Of a stretch of 64,000 nt of DNA, positions 53,119 to 62,156 are shown one piece after another. Source of the stretch: Yoonia sp. BS5-3 (lineage in GTDB: Bacteria > Pseudomonadota > Alphaproteobacteria > Rhodobacterales > Rhodobacteraceae); assembly GCF_038069655.2 (NCBI RefSeq), contig NZ_CP150951.2, positions 186,001-250,000 of the forward strand, written 5' to 3'. A program made the position numbers and the translations under genes. The number at the start of each line of letters is the position of its first letter. Within the stretch, counting starts at the first letter, position 1. Under the pieces are notes generated by a model. That model saw only the letters and a list, made by a program, of their open reading frames with translations. It was not told the DNA's origin and ran no database searches.

Positions 53119-53811
53119 ATGAAGTTACTTGTTGGTCTTGGCAATCCTGGCGCAAAATATGCGCGCAATCGCCACAATATTGGTTTTATGGCCATGGATC
53201 AGATCGCCTCTGATCATGGGTTTGGGCCGTGGCGCACGAAATTCCAGGGGCTAGTCGCCGAGGGCCGTTTGGGCTCTGATAAGGTGACGCTGCTTAAGCC
53301 CGAGACCTTTATGAACCTTTCGGGCCAATCGGTTGGCGAGGCGATGCGCTATCTTAAGCTTAGCCCAAGCGATATCATTGTCTTTCATGATGAGCTTGAT
53401 CTAGCCCCCGGCAAAGTGCGCCTGAAGACAGGCGGCGGCCATGCCGGCCATAATGGGCTGCGTTCGATCCACGGCCATATCGGCCCTGACTATGATCGGG
53501 TTCGGCTGGGCATTGGCCATCCCGGCCATAAAGACGCGGTGCCTGGCTATGTACTGCGCGATTTCCCCAAGGCCGATGCTGACTGGCTGGATGATGAAAT
53601 GCGCGGGATTGGCGATGGTATTGCTGATCTGGTGGCCGGTGATGGCCCAAAGTTTCTCAATGCGATTGCCTTGCGTGTGAACCCGCCCCGCTCGTCAAAA
53701 TCATCCCCGAAACCCAAACCTGGCACGGCGCCGGAGCCTGCCAAGGCATCGCCCGCCGCCCCAGCTGATGACAGGTCCGCCTTGCAAAAGCTTGTGGATC
53801 GGTTTCGCTAG
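53119..53811 (+). CDS. pth: Peptidyl-tRNA hydrolase
   Basis: 230 residues. Pth signatures: GLGNPGAKYARNRHNIGF with the catalytic His at the N-terminus, and FHDELDLAPGKVRLK-type loop with GGGHAGHNGLRSI. It releases tRNA from peptidyl-tRNA dropped by ribosomes. A C-terminal extension of about 40 residues is proline/lysine/alanine-rich and probably disordered. Linked to rplY as in many proteobacteria. Confidence 0.95.
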   Translation: MKLLVGLGNPGAKYARNRHNIGFMAMDQIASDHGFGPWRTKFQGLVAEGRLGSDKVTLLKPETFMNLSGQSVGEAMRYLKLSPSDIIVFHDELDLAPGKVRLKTGGGHAGHNGLRSIHGHIGPDYDRVRLGIGHPGHKDAVPGYVLRDFPKADADWLDDEMRGIGDGIADLVAGDGPKFLNAIALRVNPPRSSKSSPKPKPGTAPEPAKASPAAPADDRSALQKLVDRFR

Positions 53812-53879
53812 CGCCCCCGCACATATCAACCGCTTTCCAGCGGCAAGCCAAGGCTTGCGAAAGCCTCGGTTCGCCCTTT

Positions 53880-54845
53880 ATGGGGCAATTGATCCGACTT
53901 TTCGAGACCCGCCCATGGCCTGAGGGCCAGATCCGCGACCGTATGTTTCATTGGCCCGGCGATATCAGCCCGCGCAGCCAATCGATTACGTTGCGCCTGA
54001 CCGGCGCCTTGCACGCGCTGCGGCTGGATGGCCATGATGGTCTGGCGCAGGTCTATCCGCCTGCGACGCCTGATGATGATACGCTTTGGGGCGCTATTTC
54101 AGCTGCGCTGATCACGGATGCGGCAAAGATTGACCGCTGGCTTGATAGCCCGCCGCAAACGAATGAAGTCCGCCGCTCGGCCACGTTGATCGCTGTGGGC
54201 CATTGGCTGGCCGACCGTTTTGGGTTGCCGATCCGATGCTCGGAATTGGGCGCAAGCGCTGGGTTGAACCTGAACTGGCATCGCTACGCGATGACGGCCC
54301 AGGACAATCATTTCGGCGCGGCGGATCCTGTCCTGACATTGTCCCCTGATTGGACCGGCGTTTTGCCCCCAAACACCCGGCCTCAGATCGTCGCCCAAGC
54401 CGGTGTCGATTTGAACCCGCTTGATCCACACCGCGATGCATTACGCCTGCAAGCCTATCTGTGGCCCGATCAACCACATCGTTTGGCCTTGACCAAGGCC
54501 GCGATTGGGGCGGCAGACACAGCCGTGACGCGGGGCGATGCGATTGACTGGCTATCGGGGCGGCTGTCGCATGAACCTGGCCAGTTGCATCTGATCTACA
54601 GCACGGTGGCCTGGCAATATTTCCCCGAAACAAAACAGCACGAAGGCAGGGCGCTGATTGAGGCCGCAGGCAAAGCGGCCACAGATGCCAATCCGCTTGC
54701 CTGGTTTGGGATGGAAGATGATGGCGGCAATGCCGGTGCGGCCCTGACACTGCGGCTGTGGCCCGGTGATCTGCGTATTGATCTGGGACGCGCTGATTTT
54801 CACGGTCGCTGGATCAATTGGACGGCGCCCGCAACCAACGCTTGA
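53880..54845 (+). CDS. DUF2332 family protein, 5' end uncertain
   Basis: 321 residues from the first ATG. The DUF2332 core is recognised (RRSATLIAVGHWLADRFGLP, CSELGASAGLNLNWHRY, LIYSTVAWQYFPE). The codons just upstream (53826-53879) read AFQRQAKACESLGSPF, which matches the usual DUF2332 N-terminus. Yet there is no ATG, GTG or TTG in that frame before the TGATGA stops at 53766. The gene has therefore either lost its start, uses a rare start such as ATA, or makes a slightly shortened protein. Family function unknown; a SAM-methyltransferase-like fold is possible. Confidence 0.75.
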   Translation: MGQLIRLFETRPWPEGQIRDRMFHWPGDISPRSQSITLRLTGALHALRLDGHDGLAQVYPPATPDDDTLWGAISAALITDAAKIDRWLDSPPQTNEVRRSATLIAVGHWLADRFGLPIRCSELGASAGLNLNWHRYAMTAQDNHFGAADPVLTLSPDWTGVLPPNTRPQIVAQAGVDLNPLDPHRDALRLQAYLWPDQPHRLALTKAAIGAADTAVTRGDAIDWLSGRLSHEPGQLHLIYSTVAWQYFPETKQHEGRALIEAAGKAATDANPLAWFGMEDDGGNAGAALTLRLWPGDLRIDLGRADFHGRWINWTAPATNA

Positions 54846-54896
54846 AACGCACCCCACCGCGCGGCATGCTCACCGCTGGGCGGAGAGGAATATCAC

Positions 54897-56051
54897 ATGA
54901 AAAGACTGTTGAAATTAATGCTGGTGACGGCGCTTGTTCTATTGGCGTTTGGCGTCTGGAAACGGGCCGAAATCATCCGCTTGATGGGCGTGCTTGATCT
55001 GTTTTCAGATGAAAAGATCGTCGCCAATTTTTCTGGTATGGACCAGATATTCCTGCACCAACAGCTTAGCGGTGAAGAAACAGATGTCAGCCCCCTGCCC
55101 CAAGCTTTGCCCGCCACGCTGCCGCCCGAGGTCACCGATTGGGTCACAGCCCGCAGCGTGACATCACTGGTCGTGCTGAAGGACGGCGCGGTGGTGTTCG
55201 AAGAATACTACCAGGGCACCGCCGCCGATGATTTGCGGATCAACTGGTCGATCTCAAAAAGCTATCTCTCCGCGCTTTTCGGCGTGGTTCTGGCAGATGG
55301 CGATATCGAGAGTATCGAAGACCCGGTGGTGAAATACGTGCCTGAATTGGCCAATTCGGCCTATGCCGATGCGCGCATTGTCGATGTTTTGCAGATGCAA
55401 TCAGGGATCACGTTCAACGAAGACTACCTGGATTTCTTTTCGGATATCAACCGGATGGGTCGCGTGCTGGCGCTGGGCCGGTCGATGGATGCGTTTGCTG
55501 CCAGCCAAGACGAAAACTTTGCTGCCCCAGGGGAAAAGTGGCAATATGTCTCCATCGATACGCATGTGATTGGCATGGTCATTCGCGGTGCGACAGGCCG
55601 TACGATCCACGATCTGATGCGCGAAAAAATCCTGCAACCGATGGGTTTTGAAGCCGATCCCTACTTTCTGACAGATGGGTATGGCACGGCCTTTGTGCTG
55701 GGCGGGCTGAATACGACGACCCGCGACAATGCCCGGTTTGGTCAGATGTTCGCAAATGGCGGCGCTTGGAACGGGCAACAGGTGGTCCCTGCCGATTGGG
55801 TCGCCGCATCAACCCGCGCCAGCGCCAATACAGCCCCCGGTGCGATTGGCTATGGGTATCAATGGTGGATGCCCGATGGATCAGAGCCCGGTCAGTTTTT
55901 GGGACGTGGCATTTACGGTCAGTATCTTTATGTTGATCAGGTCAATGACGTCGTTATCGCCACCCATGGGGCGGACCGCCTGTTTCGCGAACCGGGTGTG
56001 CAGCGTCAAAATGAAGAGATTTTTCGCCTGATCGCAGAAAGCCTAAACTGA
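54897..56051 (+). CDS. Membrane-anchored serine hydrolase (beta-lactamase/PBP class C type)
   Basis: 384 residues. An N-terminal hydrophobic segment (LMLVTALVLLAFGVW) exports or anchors it. Active-site SxxK is SISK near 118, the Tyr motif YVSIDTH near 218, and the third box is less clear near GYGYQWW. Members hydrolyse esters or D-amino-acid peptides in the periplasm and are mostly not true beta-lactamases. The DUF2237 gene follows 1 bp after the stop. Confidence 0.82.
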   Translation: MKRLLKLMLVTALVLLAFGVWKRAEIIRLMGVLDLFSDEKIVANFSGMDQIFLHQQLSGEETDVSPLPQALPATLPPEVTDWVTARSVTSLVVLKDGAVVFEEYYQGTAADDLRINWSISKSYLSALFGVVLADGDIESIEDPVVKYVPELANSAYADARIVDVLQMQSGITFNEDYLDFFSDINRMGRVLALGRSMDAFAASQDENFAAPGEKWQYVSIDTHVIGMVIRGATGRTIHDLMREKILQPMGFEADPYFLTDGYGTAFVLGGLNTTTRDNARFGQMFANGGAWNGQQVVPADWVAASTRASANTAPGAIGYGYQWWMPDGSEPGQFLGRGIYGQYLYVDQVNDVVIATHGADRLFREPGVQRQNEEIFRLIAESLN

Positions 56052-56052
56052 T

Positions 56053-56430
56053 ATGGAAAAAGACCCCTCATTCAATGTGCTTGGTAGCACGCTTGCGCCC
56101 TGTTCAACGGAGCCGATGACCGGTTTTTTCCGTAACGGAGCCTGCGACACCTGCGCCGCCGATACCGGCAGCCATACGGTTTGCGCCGTGATGACGGATG
56201 AGTTTTTGGCTTTTTCAAAATATGTCGGTAATGACCTGAGCACTCCGCGTCCTGAATATGGGTTTGCGGGCCTCAAATCCGGGGATCAGTGGTGTCTTTG
56301 CGCCAGCCGGTTCCTGCAAGCGCACGAAGAAGGCTGCGCACCGCAAGTGAACCTGCATGCGACACATGTCCGTGCGCTGGATATCGTGCCGATCGACGTC
56401 TTGCGCGAATATGCCGTGATTTTGGATTAA
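56053..56430 (+). CDS. DUF2237 family protein
   Basis: 125 residues, full length for DUF2237. Conserved features: NVLGSTLAPCSTEPMTGFFR, then a Cys-rich CDTCAADTGSHTVCAVMTDE, and the end LHATHVRALDIVPIDVLREY. The cysteines could bind metal. No function established for the family. It starts one base after the serine hydrolase stop, so it is co-transcribed. Confidence 0.85.
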   Translation: MEKDPSFNVLGSTLAPCSTEPMTGFFRNGACDTCAADTGSHTVCAVMTDEFLAFSKYVGNDLSTPRPEYGFAGLKSGDQWCLCASRFLQAHEEGCAPQVNLHATHVRALDIVPIDVLREYAVILD

Positions 56431-56537
56431 GTGCTGATCAACCTACGGGTTGAAAGCGCGGTTTTCCCCCGCCAGAGTGATCGCACTGGCCCATGATTGT
56501 TGCTAGATCGGACCAAACAGCATTTGGAGCAGCCAAG

Positions 56538-57044
56538 ATGAAACATTCCCTTGCCATAGCCGCCTTGATCATTAGCCTAGTACCGTCTTTGGCCATCGCG
56601 CAGGACGCGTTTGACGATGCCACTGGCGCTTATGTATTGGCGCAAAACCGCGATTATACGGACGTCATCGGCGGCCTGCAGGCAACCAATTACGACATCG
56701 AGGATGTGTCCACGACCCTTTTGGGCCGGACCATGATCGTTGCCAATAACGGCCTGCATCGCCGCGAAATCGTGGTCAGCCGCGCCACTGGTGAAATCCT
56801 GTCTGACGTGCTGCTTGATATGCCCATTGATGACGATGCCGCCGCCCTGCAGGCCGCGATGGCCGCGGGTAGTGAGCCTGTTCCCGAAGATGATGGGATC
56901 AGTTTTGACATCAGCGGATCGGTTACGGTTGGGATCAACAGCGGTTCTGGCGCTTATGGCAGTGGCTCAGTCAGTGCCAGCCAGGACAATATCGGCGGGT
57001 CCGGCGTGGACGCGACGGTGACGTATTCGCGTGGGTTTGACTAA
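56538..57044 (+). CDS. Exported hypothetical protein, partner of membrane LuxR-type regulator
   Basis: 168 residues from ATG (MKHSLAIAALI), with GGAG upstream. A Sec signal peptide ends near AIAQD (about 21). The next 75 residues resemble a PepSY-like or small alpha/beta module (IGGLQATNYDIEDVSTTLLG). The tail from about 125 is Gly/Ser-rich (SGSGAYGSGSVSASQDNIGG). No family assigned. It is 5 bp upstream of a membrane-anchored helix-turn-helix regulator, which suggests a sensor/ligand relationship across the membrane; this is inference. Confidence 0.65.
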   Translation: MKHSLAIAALIISLVPSLAIAQDAFDDATGAYVLAQNRDYTDVIGGLQATNYDIEDVSTTLLGRTMIVANNGLHRREIVVSRATGEILSDVLLDMPIDDDAAALQAAMAAGSEPVPEDDGISFDISGSVTVGINSGSGAYGSGSVSASQDNIGGSGVDATVTYSRGFD

Positions 57045-57049
57045 ACCCA

Positions 57050-57595
57050 ATGCGCCGCCCGACATCCCAAAAACAGATATCCCTCGTCTTTCTAGGATGT
57101 CTGACGGCCTTTCAAATACTCTGCGCCGGGTTTTTCGTGGCCGAGTTTTTGACTGAAGTCCTGGGCCTGCGCCATTGGGCGCTGCCCTTTGTCTGGCGGG
57201 AAATACTACAGATCCTGGCGAGTCTCGGGCTGGTGATCGGTTCGGTCACAGCTATCCTTTTGCTTCGCCAGATGCGGCGGCGCATGAACGATGTGGACCG
57301 GCAATTGCGCGCGGCCTCGGGCGCGTTTGGCGACGTGATGACCGAGTTCTTTGACGAATGGTCCTTATCCCCGTCCGAACGGGATGTCGCCATGTTCGCC
57401 TTGCGCGGTTATTCCAATAGCGAGATCGCGGATTTGCGCGGCAAAAGCGAAGCAACCGTCAAAACGCAAATCAATGCAGTGTTTCGCAAAGCCGATGTCA
57501 CTAGTCGGGCGCAGCTGATGGGGCTGTTTGTCGATGCGATCATGTCGGAGGCGCCGCAAAAGACAGCGCCAAATGCGGTCCCCGCGGCCGCATAG
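57050..57595 (+). CDS. Membrane-anchored LuxR-type transcriptional regulator
   Basis: 181 residues. Two membrane segments at about 10-32 (ISLVFLGCLTAFQILCAGFF) and 50-72 (ILQILASLGLVIGSVTAILL) come first. A short coiled linker (MRRRMNDVDRQLRAASGAFG) follows, then a LuxR/GerE helix-turn-helix (LSPSERDVAMFALRGYSNSE, IADLRGKSEATVKTQINAVF). A DNA-binding domain tethered to the inner membrane is a one-component transmembrane regulator plan. The partner exported protein is encoded 5 bp upstream. Confidence 0.8.
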   Translation: MRRPTSQKQISLVFLGCLTAFQILCAGFFVAEFLTEVLGLRHWALPFVWREILQILASLGLVIGSVTAILLLRQMRRRMNDVDRQLRAASGAFGDVMTEFFDEWSLSPSERDVAMFALRGYSNSEIADLRGKSEATVKTQINAVFRKADVTSRAQLMGLFVDAIMSEAPQKTAPNAVPAAA

Positions 57596-57622
57596 TCGCA
57601 AAAGTCTGCACCATTGAAATGC

Positions 57623-58063
57623 TCACTCAGATGTGGATTTCGGTGGTTTTTGGAGCAGCGCCTCATCAAGCAATGCGTTGGTCTTCCGCCCCATATTATA
57701 CAAGAACAGGAAATATGCCCCTAGCAATATCGGGAAAATACCAATCAGGAATTTCAACAAGGACAAGCCAAGCAACACAAAGGCCCCGCCGACGACCAAT
57801 AACCAGTTTTTAAGCGGCTCACGATAGGTATTGCCGGTGGTGTAGTTATGCATGCCCATCACAACAAGTTCTGAGTTGCGGGAAGCGCCGGCGACTGCAA
57901 CCTCATCGCCATCTGCGACGCTGGCCGAAATCGGTGTGACAACGGGCGTTCCGTCGACCCGAAAACTCATCCATTTGTCAGAGCGGACACGCCCCCCGCG
58001 TCCACGGATTTCGGTCGACTGGTTCACATGGGACACTGTCCCAGAGAGTGATGAATACTTCAT
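57623..58063 (-). CDS. Hypothetical membrane protein
   Basis: 146 residues. The N-terminal 70 residues form a soluble beta-rich region (GTVSHVNQSTEIRGRGGRVR, VTPISASVADGDEVAVAG), like an OB-type or NfeD-like fold. Two hydrophobic segments follow (WLLVVGGAFVLLGLSLLKFL and GIFPILLGAYFLFLYNM). No family assigned with certainty. It lies downstream of the slipin gene on the same strand (222 bp apart); slipins often work with NfeD-like partners, but the link here is weak. Confidence 0.65.
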   Translation of the reverse strand: MKYSSLSGTVSHVNQSTEIRGRGGRVRSDKWMSFRVDGTPVVTPISASVADGDEVAVAGASRNSELVVMGMHNYTTGNTYREPLKNWLLVVGGAFVLLGLSLLKFLIGIFPILLGAYFLFLYNMGRKTNALLDEALLQKPPKSTSE

Positions 58064-58253
58064 ATTTTGTTGCGCTCCATCTTATTTTGGCACGCTTTGC
58101 CAGCAATCAATCAGTGGCGCGCCCATCGCGGCGCAAACAGTCTTAAACACGTGGCACAAAACAGATCATAACAACGACGATACGCAAGCCGCGCCAAAAA
58201 CACCCTTCATTATATGGATTTTTGATATCAATTCCGGGCCCAGCCCGCAATAA

Positions 58254-58279
58254 CCCACCCGAGGTTCCCCCCGGATGGG
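58254..58279. terminator. Terminator-like hairpin downstream of slipin gene
   Basis: CCCACCCG (58254-58261) pairs with CGGATGGG (58272-58279), with one G-T pair. GTTTTT follows on the + strand, while on the - strand a weaker TTATT follows. It lies just after the slipin stop. The rest of 58064-58285 shows no gene. Confidence 0.5.
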
Positions 58280-58285
58280 CCGTTT

Positions 58286-59419
58286 TTAGTCACGCAATTT
58301 GGCCACGTCGCCCAAAAGGCCTGCGGTGCCGTTATGCACGGTCAGCCGCTCGACCTTGCCTGCGATCACCTCGAGCGCTTCAAGCTCTTTGAGCCGCAGC
58401 ATCACGGGGTTTTCGGCCATCACCTTGGCTGTGTTCAACAGCGACCGGGTGGCGTTGGTTTCTTCGCGGCGCCGGATCACGTTGGCCTCTGCCTCTTTTT
58501 CGGCAGCGACCACCGCGGTCAGGATATCGCGCATCTCGCCCGGCAGGATCACGTCCTTCAACGCGATTGCCCCGACTTCGACCCCCAAGGTGGCCATTTC
58601 TGCACGGACCGCATCAGCGGCCTCGGCATCCACAGCGACCTTATCGGCCAAGAGCGCATCGAGGGTCAGTGCCCCCAATGTCCGGCGAAAGGCCAGACCC
58701 AGTGCCCGGTGCAACGCTTCTTCAAAGTCGCGGACCTTGGTGACGGCTGTCACAGGGTCCACCACCCGAAAGTCAGCGGCGAGGTTCACCCGCAACGTGA
58801 CACGGTCACGCGTCAGGATCTCATGCCCGGTGACGTCATGGGACCGCAGACGCATATCCACATGTTTGACCGCCACGCGCGCGCCCGCGTTCCAGAACAT
58901 ATGCGCCCCGGATGCCAGCACAGTGGGGTTGGCCCCATCGAGGGTCATAACACCCACATGACCTTCGGCCACCTCGGCTGCGGTCATGAGCGATGTCAGG
59001 CGCGCCCGCATCAACCGTTTGGCCAGATCATCGGGTACACGGACATCGGCCGCCACATCATGCCGGGTCACATCGAAGGGCCCTGCATCAGCCCACAAAT
59101 GCATCCGGCTATCAGGTGCAAGTGCCGTGAAAAGACGCCCCTCGCGCATGACGACCGCCACCTCGTTTGCGTCCGTGCGCAATTCGACAAGGTGCTTTGC
59201 CGCCAAATCAGGTGCATCCCGCAACAGCGCATCCACGTTTCCGCCCGAGAAGATCGCCGAAGTCAGCTTGTGCTGTTCGACAACATCGTCGCGTTTGATC
59301 CGGTGTTCGCCAGCGCCCAGCATATCAACGGTACGCCCTTTACGCGTCAGGATGGCCCGGTCATTTTCTGTCAAGACCAGCCGACGATGGCCAGTCAGTG
59401 TATCAAATATCCGCAACAT
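58286..59419 (-). CDS. Slipin family (SPFH/band 7) protein
   Basis: 377 residues. An N-terminal region (TENDRAILTRKGRTVDMLGA) precedes the SPFH domain (about 130-280; HVDMRLRSHDVTGHEILTRD, RVTLRVNLAADFRVVDPVTA). A coiled part at about 290-345 (AAEKEAEANVIRRREETNAT) follows. It lacks an obvious N-terminal membrane segment, unlike many stomatins. Such proteins form membrane-associated oligomers that scaffold other proteins. No NfeD protease partner is adjacent. Confidence 0.83.
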   Translation of the reverse strand: MLRIFDTLTGHRRLVLTENDRAILTRKGRTVDMLGAGEHRIKRDDVVEQHKLTSAIFSGGNVDALLRDAPDLAAKHLVELRTDANEVAVVMREGRLFTALAPDSRMHLWADAGPFDVTRHDVAADVRVPDDLAKRLMRARLTSLMTAAEVAEGHVGVMTLDGANPTVLASGAHMFWNAGARVAVKHVDMRLRSHDVTGHEILTRDRVTLRVNLAADFRVVDPVTAVTKVRDFEEALHRALGLAFRRTLGALTLDALLADKVAVDAEAADAVRAEMATLGVEVGAIALKDVILPGEMRDILTAVVAAEKEAEANVIRRREETNATRSLLNTAKVMAENPVMLRLKELEALEVIAGKVERLTVHNGTAGLLGDVAKLRD

Positions 59420-59783
59420 GATGTTTTCTCCTTATATATCTTGCGGTTAACGTCGGTGTCGCAATGCGATCTCCTTTGAGGGTTTGGTGGGTTGCATCCA
59501 GAATGGATGACAGGTGTGAAAGATATCCGGGGCCGCCCCGCGCCATGCCCGTTCAGGGGCAGACAAGAGAGCGGACAGCCAAGGCCAAGGGCGCGGTCGT
59601 GGATGATCGAAATCACCGCTGACCGGACCCAAAGCCGTGGATGCCATCACCTGCCGCCGCCAAACCAGCAGAGCAGTGATGACCAGTCGTTTTCCGACAG
59701 CAGTGCCATCGAAAGCGGGCAGATCACCCCTGCTGAGGCAACCCCGGATACCCACTTGAAAGACGTTTGGAAGACGTCTGAGA
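59420..59783. other. Non-coding stretch upstream of slipin gene
   Basis: About 360 bp with no convincing gene. A 117-codon frame on the - strand has no recognisable family or start context. It includes the slipin promoter region at its left edge and runs into tRNA-like sequence at its right edge. Likely debris from past insertions next to the tRNA. Confidence 0.5.
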
Positions 59784-59812
59784 GAGGAGTCGAACCTCAA
59801 TGCTTTCGCATT
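59776..59812 (-). pseudogene. tRNA-like 3' remnant (variable arm plus T-arm)
   Basis: On the - strand a hairpin AATGC-GAAA-GCATT, like a class II variable arm, is followed by a T-arm-like GAGG-TTCGACT-CCTC and then TCTCAGA. No acceptor 5' strand, D-arm or anticodon arm precedes it, because the intact tRNA-Lys ends only five bases before it. No CCA follows. It looks like the 3' part of a Ser/Leu-type tRNA left by recombination. Confidence 0.5.
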
Positions 59813-59817
59813 TACCG

Positions 59818-59893
59818 TGGTTTCAATGGCGGGAATCGAACCCGCTACAGATAGATTAAAAGTCTATTGCTCTACCAAATGAGCTACACTGAG
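59818..59893 (-). tRNA. tRNA-Lys (anticodon UUU), divergent, CCA encoded
   Basis: 76 bases folding as a tRNA: D-stem GCTC/GAGC with loop ATTTGGTA, anticodon arm ATAGA-CTTTTAA-TCTAT (anticodon TTT, Lys), 5-base variable loop, and T-arm GCGGG-TTCGATT-CCCGC. The acceptor stem CTCAGTG/CATTGAA pairs except for a C-A mismatch at 1-72; the discriminator is A and CCA is encoded. Anticodon stem and acceptor are AT-rich, unlike the host-type tRNA-Lys. It may be an extra gene brought by a mobile element or a degenerating copy. Confidence 0.75.
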
Positions 59894-60196
59894 TGGTGCC
59901 TTTAAGGGCATCCCAGATGACATTTCGGCCCTGGCATACGGGGCTGGCAGCGCCGCCCGCACCGGCAGAGTGATCACCTCTGGCCGCTAGGGTCCGATCC
60001 GTCTGATTGGGAGGCGTTGAATAGGCGAAAGGGCTGGATTCGCTCAACAGAGAACATGCGCAGTCGAGGACAGCTGTGGCGAAGACGCAACAAAATTACC
60101 CACTTGCGCAACAAACGAAAAGCCCGCTGCGCAGAAAACGCGGCGGGCACCAGTTGACCACGGGTCAGCTTTGCAATTGTTTCAAATCACAGCGCC
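59894..60196. other. Non-coding stretch between trpB and tRNA-Lys
   Basis: About 300 bp without a gene I can support. It holds a TGCC...GGCA dyad near 59897-59911 and, next to trpB, an inverted GC-rich segment AAGCCCGCTGCGCAGAAAAC then GCGGGC (about 60120-60147), which may act as the trpB terminator on the - strand. The remainder shows no motif. Confidence 0.4.
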
Positions 60197-61426
60197 CTAT
60201 TCAGAGGACATATCGAAGCCAAGATGTTTGGCCACGGTGAAAATGTCTTTGTCCCCGCGACCACACATATTCATCACCAACAGATGGTCCTTGGGAAGCT
60301 CAGGCGCAATTTTCATCACATGGGCCAGGGCGTGCGAGGGCTCAAGCGCGGGAATGATCCCTTCTTGCGCGCAGCAAAGTTGGAATGCCTCAAGCGCTTC
60401 GACATCTGTAATCGCGACATATTTGGCCCGCCCGATATCATGCAGCCAAGCATGTTCTGGCCCGATCCCGGGGTAATCCAGCCCTGCAGAGATGGAAAAT
60501 CCTTCAAGGATTTGCCCCACATCATCCTGCAAAAGATAGGTCCGGTTGCCGTGCAAAACGCCCGGCCGTCCGCCTGTGAGCGAGGCGCAGTGTTCCATCT
60601 TTTGGTTGACGCCTTTGCCGCCAGCCTCAACCCCGATGATGTTCACCTCTTTATCGTCGAGGAATGGGTAGAACAGCCCCATCGCATTGGAACCGCCCCC
60701 GATGGCCGCAATAATCGTATCGGGTAGACGCCCTTCGGCGGCCTGCATCTGCTCACGGGTTTCCTTGCCGATGATGGCTTGGAAATCACGTACCATTGCA
60801 GGGTAAGGGTGCGGACCAGCGACAGTCCCGATGCAGTAAAACGTATCACGCACATTGGTCACCCAGTCGCGTAGCGCGTCGTTCATTGCGTCTTTCAATG
60901 TACCGCGCCCGGATGTGACCGGCACCACCTCGGCCCCAAGAAGACGCATGCGGAACACGTTAGGTGCCTGCCGTTCGACATCATGCGCGCCCATATAGAC
61001 CACGCATTTCAACCCGAATTTGGCGCAAACGGTGGCCGTCGCCACGCCGTGCTGCCCCGCCCCGGTTTCAGCGATGATCCGGCTTTTGCCCATGCGCCGG
61101 GCCAGAATAATCTGTCCCAGTACATTGTTGATCTTATGCGCGCCGGTGTGGTTCAGCTCATCCCGTTTGAGGTAGATCTTGGCGCCGCCCAAATGATTGG
61201 TCAGCCGTTCGGCAAAATAAAGCGGGCTGGGACGGCCGACATAATGCGTCCAAAGATCATGCATCTCTGCCCAGAAAGTTTCGTCCGTCTTGGCGTGCTC
61301 ATATTGCTGCTCAAGCTCAAGAATAAGCGGCATCAGTGTTTCCGAAACAAAACGCCCGCCAAAATCGCCAAAACGCCCCTTTTCATCGGGACCGGTCATA
61401 AAGCTGTTAAAGAGATCATTGGCCAT
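60197..61426 (-). CDS. trpB: Tryptophan synthase beta chain
   Basis: 409 residues, PLP-dependent. The catalytic lysine lies in [19 protein letters not shown] near 97, the glycine-rich phosphate loop in [15 protein letters not shown] near 242. The C-terminal part has [14 protein letters not shown]. It joins indole and serine to make tryptophan. It is downstream of trpF on the same strand (82 bp). Its TrpA partner is encoded about 15 kb away. Confidence 0.96.
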   Translation of the reverse strand: MANDLFNSFMTGPDEKGRFGDFGGRFVSETLMPLILELEQQYEHAKTDETFWAEMHDLWTHYVGRPSPLYFAERLTNHLGGAKIYLKRDELNHTGAHKINNVLGQIILARRMGKSRIIAETGAGQHGVATATVCAKFGLKCVVYMGAHDVERQAPNVFRMRLLGAEVVPVTSGRGTLKDAMNDALRDWVTNVRDTFYCIGTVAGPHPYPAMVRDFQAIIGKETREQMQAAEGRLPDTIIAAIGGGSNAMGLFYPFLDDKEVNIIGVEAGGKGVNQKMEHCASLTGGRPGVLHGNRTYLLQDDVGQILEGFSISAGLDYPGIGPEHAWLHDIGRAKYVAITDVEALEAFQLCCAQEGIIPALEPSHALAHVMKIAPELPKDHLLVMNMCGRGDKDIFTVAKHLGFDMSSE

Positions 61427-61508
61427 CAGAACACCTGCTAGTTTGCGCCCGCCAGCAGTACCGTCTTCGTCGGCAATGGTAAATCCCAGATGCGGGGATC
61501 GGGTTGCG

Positions 61509-62156
61509 TCAAATGTCGCGGACCGCAGCCATGAATGCCGCGATCAGCTTGGGGTCTTTGACACCAGGTGCAGATTCGACTGCAGATGACAGATCCAGCT
61601 GCTGCGCGCCCGTTACCGCGACCGCCTCGGCCACATTCACCGGATCAAGCCCGCCCGCCAGCATCCAAGGCACCGGCCAGCGGCGCCCCGCGATCAGCGT
61701 CCAGTCAAACCGCGCACCGTTGCCACCGGGCAGTTTGGCGTCTTTGGGCGGCTTGGTATCCACAAGAATTTGGTCGGCCACGGCGGCGTAGCTGTCGATT
61801 AATACCAGATCATCCGGGCCTGCGACACCAACGGCCTTCATTACCGGCAGCCCGTACCGCGCCTTGATTTCCGCCACCCGCGCGGGCGCCTCGGATCCGT
61901 GTAGTTGGATCATGTCCAGCGGTACAGTGTCCAAGATGCGATCAAGCAGCGCATCGTCAGGGTTCACCACGAGCGCGACTTTCGCTACGCCCGCAGGCAC
62001 ACCGGCCGCAAGTTTTGCCGCATCCGCAACACTGATGTGACGTGGGGATTTTTCGAAGAAAACAAAGCCGATATAGGCCGCGCCCGCCTGAACAGCCGCA
62101 TCAATGGCCGCCGCATCGCGCAGCCCGCAAATCTTGACCCGCATGTCAGTGGCCAT
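61509..62156 (-). CDS. trpF: Phosphoribosylanthranilate isomerase
   Basis: 215 residues, TIM barrel: [19 protein letters not shown] at the start with the catalytic Cys, [34 protein letters not shown], and the closing [19 protein letters not shown]. It catalyses the Amadori rearrangement in tryptophan synthesis. Its ATG shares a base with the lapA stop, so the two are coupled. Confidence 0.95.
   Translation of the reverse strand: MATDMRVKICGLRDAAAIDAAVQAGAAYIGFVFFEKSPRHISVADAAKLAAGVPAGVAKVALVVNPDDALLDRILDTVPLDMIQLHGSEAPARVAEIKARYGLPVMKAVGVAGPDDLVLIDSYAAVADQILVDTKPPKDAKLPGGNGARFDWTLIAGRRWPVPWMLAGGLDPVNVAEAVAVTGAQQLDLSSAVESAPGVKDPKLIAAFMAAVRDI

Noticed and set aside
58334..59479. 381-codon open frame opposite the slipin gene
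   Set aside because: Histidine/cysteine-rich antisense translation typical of high-GC shadow frames; slipin strand has clear domain sequence.
59447..59800. 117-codon frame on the - strand near the tRNA
   Set aside because: Runs through the tRNA-like remnant, no ribosome site and no family resemblance.
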